Part shown: positions 52,334 to 56,803 of the stretch, piece after piece | Numbering within the stretch: the stretch's first letter is position 1 | Layout of the letters: every line of letters starts with the position of its first letter | Source of the DNA: a bacterium | Lineage (GTDB): Bacteria > Eremiobacterota > Eremiobacteria > Baltobacterales > Baltobacteraceae | Assembly: GCA_021784715.1 (NCBI GenBank) | Contig: JAJYHP010000051.1 | Coordinates: 1 to 56,803 of the forward strand | Reading direction: 5' to 3' | DNA: 56,803 nucleotides | Made by a program: the position numbers and the translations under genes | The notes under the pieces: model-generated | The model's database searches: none | Told to the model about the DNA's origin: nothing | The model's input: the letters and a program-made list of their open reading frames with translations, nothing else

Positions 52334-54235
52334 CTACCTGGTCGAGAATTCAACCGAGAAGCTGCGCCCCGGCATCGGATACCCCGAAACCTGCGCGTAG
52401 CGTTCGTTGCCGAGATTCTCACCACGTAGGATGATGGAGGCATGGCGAGCGACGCGGAATTGCAGGTACGCCGAGAGATTCGTGTAGCCGATCGCTTGGG
52501 CGAAGATGGGATTGGGCTGCGGATTCCCGTACGCATCGTAGTAAATCTCGTTTGCGGGATCGTTCCGAAGCCCGGCCGTACTCGCCGTGATTCCCCAGCC
52601 GGTAAGCCCCGGTGCCGAAGATCGCGAGGCGAGATAGTCGAGCGTTATGCGCGATGCGAGCACCGGCCCGCGCCCGTAGATGCGAGAGTTGGTCGTTAGA
52701 TCGAGCGCGCGGTAGAGATCGGTGATCGATGCATTGACGCCGATACCGTGGAGCCGTCGCGTCTTCGCCGTGAACGTGAGGCCCTGGAGTGAAGCCTGGT
52801 CCACGTTTTCGGGGATGAAGAGCGGCGGTGCGTACACGATTAAGTTCGTGGCGCGGGTATCGAAGAACGTGAGTGCCGTTCCACCGAGTACCCGATCGTT
52901 CGAAAGGGTGAGGTCGGCGACGCGTGCGCGCTCCGGTTGGAGATTTGGGTTCGAACACGGATAAGCGGGCGGACAGGGATAGTAGAGCTCGAAGATGGTG
53001 GGAGCGCGGAACGCCGTGGCCAAATTGGCGCGCAGCATCGTGCCGCCGCCGAGCGCGAAGCGCCCGCCGATTGCAGGCGAGAGCGAATTACCGGCGCTAC
53101 CGTCGCGCTCTCCGCGAAGCCCGACGTAGTACGAGTCGCTCTTGCCGGAGAACCAGTGTTCTTGGGCGTAGAGCGCGCTCTGCGAGACGCTCGGCGCGGC
53201 GACGCCGCTCGGGCTATTATCGATGAGCGAGGTGCCGCGCGAGAGATCGATACCGTAGAGCAGCTCGGAATTTGCGGCGTGAACGATGTTGCGCAGGTTG
53301 AAGATCGTCGAAGCGTAGCGCGAGACCGTTTGGCAACCGGCTCCGATGCACGACGTATAGGCGAGGGTGTCGGCCGAGCTCGCGATCTGCGCGATGCTCT
53401 CGCTCTGCGCGCGCCGATAGGCGAAGCGGCCATGGAGGTAGCTATCGACGGTATCTTGCCGCGAGGTCGGCGTATAGTTGCCGTAGCTCCCGGGAACGCC
53501 GAGATGCTGCGAGGTGATGCCGAGATTGAAGCGGGCGTGGATGGCGCCGAACCGATGCGTGAAATCGCTACGGAACGTCGATCGTTCGACATCGGCGTTG
53601 GCGCGCGTCGTCCCATCGGGGAGCGCGTAGGCGTTCGTCGCCACATAACGCTCGAAGCTCAGATACGGTACGTCGATGCGAAGATCGTTGGTTCCAAAGG
53701 AGCCCGTGCGAAGATCGACGCGCGTACGGCGACGCGGCGCGGTGATGATGTTGATGACGCCGCCGATCGCGCCCGATCCAAAGAGCGTCGAGCCGCCGCC
53801 TTCGACGACTTCGATGCGTTCGACGCCCGAGGTGGAGACGGTCGAGAGATCGGGCGCGCCTAATTGCATGCCACGCAACGGCGTTCCGTCGAGCAGGACG
53901 AGCGTTTCGTCGGCGGTCGCTCCGCGCATCGAAATTGAGGCGCTGGCACCGGGGCCGTAACGGGTGACGAACGCACCGGGAATCGAGGAGAGCGCCTGCG
54001 CGATGCTCGTCCAGCCGTGTTTCGCGATCTGTGCGCGCGTGATGACGTAGGTCGATCGCACGGCGTCGGCGAGCGGCTCGTTCGAACGATCGGCGGTGAC
54101 GACGCGCACGATCGTGCGCAGCGGCTTCGCCGTGGGTTTGGGAGAGGGAGCCGCCGCAAGAGCGACCGCAGCGGAGGATGAGAGAAGGAACGCGCACAGC
54201 GTGGCGCGCGAAACAGCACGAAAAGAAGCGTGCAT
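52334..54235 (-). CDS. btuB: TonB-dependent outer-membrane receptor (BtuB-like)
   Basis: A 633-residue outer-membrane receptor. After a signal peptide (MHASFRAVSRATLCAFLLSS) the plug domain shows VITRAQIAKHGWTSIAQALS, ISMRGATADETLVLLDGTPL and VERIEVVEGGGSTLFGSGAI. A 22-strand barrel then ends in FSVEFSTR, a terminal aromatic-strand signal, though with Arg as the last residue. No clear TonB box was picked out; DAVRSTYVI precedes the plug. The ligand is inferred to be a corrinoid from the riboswitch and the btuCDF genes. The longer frame beyond 54235 runs through the riboswitch and is not coding. Confidence 0.9.
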   Translation of the reverse strand: MHASFRAVSRATLCAFLLSSSAAVALAAAPSPKPTAKPLRTIVRVVTADRSNEPLADAVRSTYVITRAQIAKHGWTSIAQALSSIPGAFVTRYGPGASASISMRGATADETLVLLDGTPLRGMQLGAPDLSTVSTSGVERIEVVEGGGSTLFGSGAIGGVINIITAPRRRTRVDLRTGSFGTNDLRIDVPYLSFERYVATNAYALPDGTTRANADVERSTFRSDFTHRFGAIHARFNLGITSQHLGVPGSYGNYTPTSRQDTVDSYLHGRFAYRRAQSESIAQIASSADTLAYTSCIGAGCQTVSRYASTIFNLRNIVHAANSELLYGIDLSRGTSLIDNSPSGVAAPSVSQSALYAQEHWFSGKSDSYYVGLRGERDGSAGNSLSPAIGGRFALGGGTMLRANLATAFRAPTIFELYYPCPPAYPCSNPNLQPERARVADLTLSNDRVLGGTALTFFDTRATNLIVYAPPLFIPENVDQASLQGLTFTAKTRRLHGIGVNASITDLYRALDLTTNSRIYGRGPVLASRITLDYLASRSSAPGLTGWGITASTAGLRNDPANEIYYDAYGNPQPNPIFAQAIGYTNLSAYLQFRVARHASIILRGENLGNERYAQVSGYPMPGRSFSVEFSTR

Positions 54236-54269
54236 ACCCGGTCCTTTCAACGCGAGGTGGTGATGCAAA

Positions 54270-54432
54270 ACGCTCCGGGACCGGTATCCTGACTCCGCGG
54301 ATCCTCGCCGTTTTGCCGTTCGTCTTCCCGTCGCCGAGGCGATAGTGACGAATGGCGGCTCCCCGCTAACAGTGGCGCGACCGTGCCGGATTCTCACCGG
54401 CTTCCCGCGCCCGGGCGTGACGGGGCTCATTG
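54270..54432 (-). ncRNA. Cobalamin riboswitch upstream of btuB
   Basis: On the minus strand, about 35 bases before the btuB start codon, the leader holds the conserved core of the adenosylcobalamin riboswitch. GCGGGAAGCCGGTGAGAATC with the following CGGC lies near 54406-54383. The B12 box GCCACTG is at 54376-54370, followed by TTAGC. The distal AGTCAGGATACCGG block is near 54294-54281 and pairs with the region downstream. The element should lower btuBCD expression when cobalamin is plentiful, probably by hiding the ribosome-binding site, since no intrinsic terminator is seen after it. Ends are approximate. Confidence 0.93.
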
Positions 54433-54476
54433 GACCACGCAGGCGAGGGTTCCTGGTACTGCGAAGGTCGCACGTT

Positions 54477-55298
54477 GTGTTTCACGCTCTTCGCGCCGCG
54501 ACGATCGTCGCGAGCTTGCTCGCGCCTCACCGGATCGTCTCGCTGCTCCCGTCGTTGACCGAAGATATCTGCGCGCTCGGTCTCCAAAGCCAACTCGTCG
54601 CGGTCTCGTCGTATTCGAGCGATATTCCGTGTGCCAAGGGCTTACCGCGGGTCGGCGATTATCAGAGTGTCGATAACGAACGCATCGTTGCGTTGCACGC
54701 CGATCTCGTTTTCGGGCTGCCCTCGCAAGCGCAACTCGTCGACCCGCTGCGCGCGCTGGGGATGCACGTCGTTTTGGTTCCCGACGAGAGTTACGAGGAT
54801 ATCTACCTCGACATCGCGCGCATCGGTGCGGCCGCAGGCGTCGCGCCGCGCGCCGCCCGATTGACGGAGCGGTTGAAGGCGAAGGTCGCCGCACTTCACG
54901 CGCGGACGCGATCCTTTCGCACGCATCCACGCGTCTTCGTCGCGCTGAGCGTCGAACCGATTTGGACGGTGGGGCCGCAGAGTTATATCGCGCGGATGAT
55001 CGAGCTCGCCGGCGGGCGCCTCGCGGTGACGCAACTTCCGCAGCCCTACGCGATGTACAGCCCGGAGCGATTGCTCGCGCTTCGCCCCGATGCGATCGTC
55101 GCGACGCGCGATAGCGAGATCGATACGGTGCTCGCGAAGGATCCGTGGAGAGATTTGCGCGCCGTACGGCGAGATCGCATCCTCATCCCTCCGAACGACG
55201 ATATACTCGTTCATCCCAGCCCGCGTTTTATTGAAGGACTCCGGTGGCTCATTCAACGACTGCAACCGATAGCAAACCGCAGCGCGCGCTCGTCGTAG
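54477..55298 (+). CDS. btuF: Periplasmic cobalamin-binding protein BtuF-like
   Basis: A 273-residue helical-backbone (cluster A-II) binding protein. RIVSLLPSLTEDICALG, LVAVSSYSSDIP, PRVGDYQSVDNERIVALHAD and DLVFGLPSQ are typical BtuF blocks, and the C-lobe has VFVALSVEPIWTVGPQSYIA. GTG 54477 is chosen: it gives a short hydrophobic signal (FHALRAATIVASLLA) right before the mature fold and a GAAGG at fitting distance. The longer frame from 54345 reads antisense to the riboswitch and cannot be protein. It is divergent from btuBCD and overlaps hflX by 55 bases. Confidence 0.87.
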   Translation: MFHALRAATIVASLLAPHRIVSLLPSLTEDICALGLQSQLVAVSSYSSDIPCAKGLPRVGDYQSVDNERIVALHADLVFGLPSQAQLVDPLRALGMHVVLVPDESYEDIYLDIARIGAAAGVAPRAARLTERLKAKVAALHARTRSFRTHPRVFVALSVEPIWTVGPQSYIARMIELAGGRLAVTQLPQPYAMYSPERLLALRPDAIVATRDSEIDTVLAKDPWRDLRAVRRDRILIPPNDDILVHPSPRFIEGLRWLIQRLQPIANRSARSS

Positions 55299-56365
55299 CC
55301 GTCGATCTTCGCGACCCGCGGCGCCCGCTCGAACCGGAGTTGGCGGAATTCGAGGCGCTCGCGCGGGCCGTCGGCGTGACGATCTGCGAGCGCGTCGTAC
55401 AGAAACGCGATGCGCCGGATCCGGCGACGCTGATCGGTTCGGGCTTGCTCGCGGAGTTACCGGGGCGAGCCGCCGCGCTCGACTGCAACCTGCTCTTGGT
55501 GTTCAACGAACTTCGCCCGCGGCAACGCAAGAACATCGAGAAGGCGCTCTCGCTGCCGATCGTCGACCGCACCATGTTGATCCTCGACGTGTTCGCGCAA
55601 CGCGCGCGTTCGCACGAAGGGAAGCTCCAGGTGGAGTTGGCGCAACTACGCTATCGCTCGACGAAGCTCGCCGGCGGCGGTGCCGATCTCTCGCGCCTGG
55701 GCGGCGGGGTTGGCACCCGCGGCCCCGGTGAAACGAAGCTGGAGGTCGACCGTCGCCGCATCGCCGCGCGCATTCTCTTGCTGGAGAAGCGCATGGGTGA
55801 GGTGCGCCGCGGGCGGGCGACGCGCCGCCGCGAGCCCGGAACCGAACTCCGCGTCGCGCTGGTCGGCTACACGAACGTCGGCAAATCCTCGCTGCTCAAT
55901 GCGATGGCGCGCAGCGATATCTTCGTTGCCGACCAACCCTTCGCCACGCTCGATCCCACCACGCGCCGCGTCTACCTCGCACCGGGGATCTTCGCGCGCG
56001 TCAGCGATACCGTCGGATTCATCACCGATCTTCCGAGCGAACTCGTCGAAGCGTTTCGCGCGACGCTCGAGGAGCTCGACGAAGCCGACGTCTTGGTGGA
56101 AGTGCTCGATGCCTCGAATCCAGATACGCCGCGACAACGCGCCGCCGTCGAAGCGATCCTTCACGATCTCCATCTCGACGAGACTCCGCGGCTGGTCGCG
56201 TTCAACAAAGGCGACGCCGCACGCGATGACGTCGGCATCACCCCCGATGCGTTCGTTCTCAGCGCGCGCACCGGCGAGGGGATCGATGCGCTGCGGGCGG
56301 CGCTTACCGAACGTGCATCGGATGTGCGAGGTCGTTCGCCGATCGCTCCGCAAGCCACACCGTAA
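55244..56365 (+). CDS. hflX: GTPase HflX
   Basis: A 373-residue ribosome-associated GTPase that splits stalled 70S ribosomes under stress. The HflX N-terminal domain includes DPATLIGSGLLAELPGRA and VDRTMLILDVFAQRARSHEG. The family-specific Gly-rich segment is GGGVGTRGPGETKLE. G1 is GYTNVGKS, G2 is in FATLDPTTRR, G3 is DTVGFI and G4 is NKGD. GTG 55244 starts inside btuF, so the two overlap by 55 bases; conserved sequence (RALVVAVDLRDP) begins about 14 codons in, so the start cannot be much later. It converges with the channel gene and overlaps it by 62 bases. Confidence 0.93.
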   Translation: MAHSTTATDSKPQRALVVAVDLRDPRRPLEPELAEFEALARAVGVTICERVVQKRDAPDPATLIGSGLLAELPGRAAALDCNLLLVFNELRPRQRKNIEKALSLPIVDRTMLILDVFAQRARSHEGKLQVELAQLRYRSTKLAGGGADLSRLGGGVGTRGPGETKLEVDRRRIAARILLLEKRMGEVRRGRATRRREPGTELRVALVGYTNVGKSSLLNAMARSDIFVADQPFATLDPTTRRVYLAPGIFARVSDTVGFITDLPSELVEAFRATLEELDEADVLVEVLDASNPDTPRQRAAVEAILHDLHLDETPRLVAFNKGDAARDDVGITPDAFVLSARTGEGIDALRAALTERASDVRGRSPIAPQATP

Positions 56366-56803
56366 CGTCGGAGGCGAGCCAGCGAGCCATCTGTTCGAGG
56401 TGCCCGCTATAAAAATGACGGATGCGCGAAAACGCGGCGTACGCTTCGTGCCGGTCGCGCACGGTATATCCCGCAGATTCGAGGCGATCGCAGGCGAGGC
56501 CGAACTGCGTCTCGTCGATGCGCTCTCCAGGCGCGTGCGGCAGCATGTAATAATTCGCGAGATCGCTGAGGAGGTGGCGCGCCGCCCCGAGGAGCGCGCG
56601 CGCCTCCGCCTGCGCGTAGGGGGCGTCGACGGTGGTCACGGTGATCGCGGCGGCGTCGAGCACCGCCCCGAGCGAGCTCATCCACGAGTGGTTGTCGTGC
56701 GCGGAACGGAAGAGCGCGATCTGCGGATAGGCGAGCGTTTGATCGAGGGTGCTGACGCACCACGATTCCGCTTCGCGCAGGAAAGCCGCGAGTTCTTGCG
56801 GCG
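56304..56803 (-). CDS. Probable potassium-channel family protein, C-terminal part (cut by window edge)
   Basis: The minus-strand frame is open from the window end to the stop at 56304, so the 5' part is missing. The visible 166 residues are cytosolic and helical: AAFLREAESWCVSTLDQTLA, YPQIALFRSAHDNHSWMSSL, GAVLDAAAITVTTVD, LESAGYTVRDRHEAYAAFSR. This resembles the C-terminal region of bacterial two-transmembrane-pore potassium-channel-like proteins (SxHDNxSW...LGAVLD) as I remember them. The pore itself is outside the window, so the call is moderate. The ATG at 56681 is internal. It overlaps the end of hflX. Confidence 0.55.
   Translation of the reverse strand, partial: PQELAAFLREAESWCVSTLDQTLAYPQIALFRSAHDNHSWMSSLGAVLDAAAITVTTVDAPYAQAEARALLGAARHLLSDLANYYMLPHAPGERIDETQFGLACDRLESAGYTVRDRHEAYAAFSRIRHFYSGHLEQMARWLASDVTVWLAERSANDLAHPMHVR

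Noticed and set aside
54236..54430. N-terminal extension of the TonB receptor
   Set aside because: It runs through the riboswitch, and the signal peptide starts at ATG 54235.
54345..54476. N-terminal extension of BtuF from the ATG at 54345
   Set aside because: This DNA is the complement of the cobalamin riboswitch core, and a proper signal peptide starts at GTG 54477.
1..56803. tRNA, rRNA and CRISPR elements
   Set aside because: No cloverleaf-like segment with a GTTCRA T-loop and matching arms, no rRNA-like stretch and no spaced direct repeats were seen by reading; a covariance-model scan was not possible here.

Overview
The window is a GC-rich (by eye well over 60 %), gene-dense bacterial chromosome segment. 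A TonB-dependent receptor, a YaiO-like outer-membrane barrel and several lipoproteins indicate a cell with two membranes. The mix of PaaX regulation, box/paa-type aromatic catabolism, a complete LIV-type ABC transporter, B12-dependent MetH, a histone H1-like protein and pervasive ATGA/GTGA stop-start overlaps suits an uncultivated soil lineage such as Candidatus Eremiobacterota (WPS-2). That placement is an inference from gene style and is not proved here. No rRNA, tRNA or CRISPR array was seen. No gene-free stretch exceeds 300 bases; the longest is about 170 bases, at 6306-6472.

Layout. 1-320: right end of an IS3-family element. 336-5855: M28 peptidase, a GIY-YIG/cyclophilin reading frame, and a minus-strand ABC-2 exporter operon (ATPase, hexapeptide-repeat protein, two permeases). 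5910-8471: histone H1-like gene with a visible promoter and terminator, alpha/beta hydrolase, small membrane protein, an unlisted 51-residue YjfB-like ORF and a secreted protein. 8468-12329: Lhr-type helicase, PdeM phosphoesterase and a NUDIX hydrolase. 12382-21759: an aromatic/acyl-CoA catabolic region with 3-hydroxyacyl-CoA dehydrogenase, thiolase, aldehyde dehydrogenase, antiporter, PaaX regulator, BoxB-like di-iron epoxygenase and enoyl-CoA hydratase. 21817-24094: a stand-alone Lrp ligand domain, a secreted protein and the MBL exonuclease that usually partners Lhr and PdeM. 24150-29637: cysK, asparaginase II and metH in tight series. 29706-36582: a polysaccharide operon with UDP-sugar dehydrogenase, epimerase, YaiO-like barrel, HEAT protein, GT2 synthase and a cyclase-like protein. 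36593-43298: livJHMGF, a DUF2079 membrane protein, a broken copy of the livF tail and a DUF2721 protein. 43306-49164 (minus): phosphomannomutase, dps, a tandem dynamin-like GTPase and nagA. 49168-50559: SpoIIE-type phosphatase. 50580-55298: cobalamin uptake (btuD, btuC, btuB with a cobalamin riboswitch, divergent btuF). 55244-56803: hflX and the end of a probable potassium-channel gene.

Functional links. PaaX, BoxB-like oxygenase, hydratase, aldehyde dehydrogenase, hydroxyacyl-CoA dehydrogenase and thiolase could together oxidise benzoyl-CoA or phenylacetyl-CoA down to acetyl-CoA and succinyl-CoA, but no BoxA reductase, BoxC lyase or CoA ligase is present here. Lhr, PdeM and the MBL exonuclease form the ligase-associated DNA repair set, split over two places and without the ligase in view. 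The btu genes would feed cobalamin to MetH. Phosphomannomutase and NagA supply or salvage sugars that the polysaccharide operon could use.
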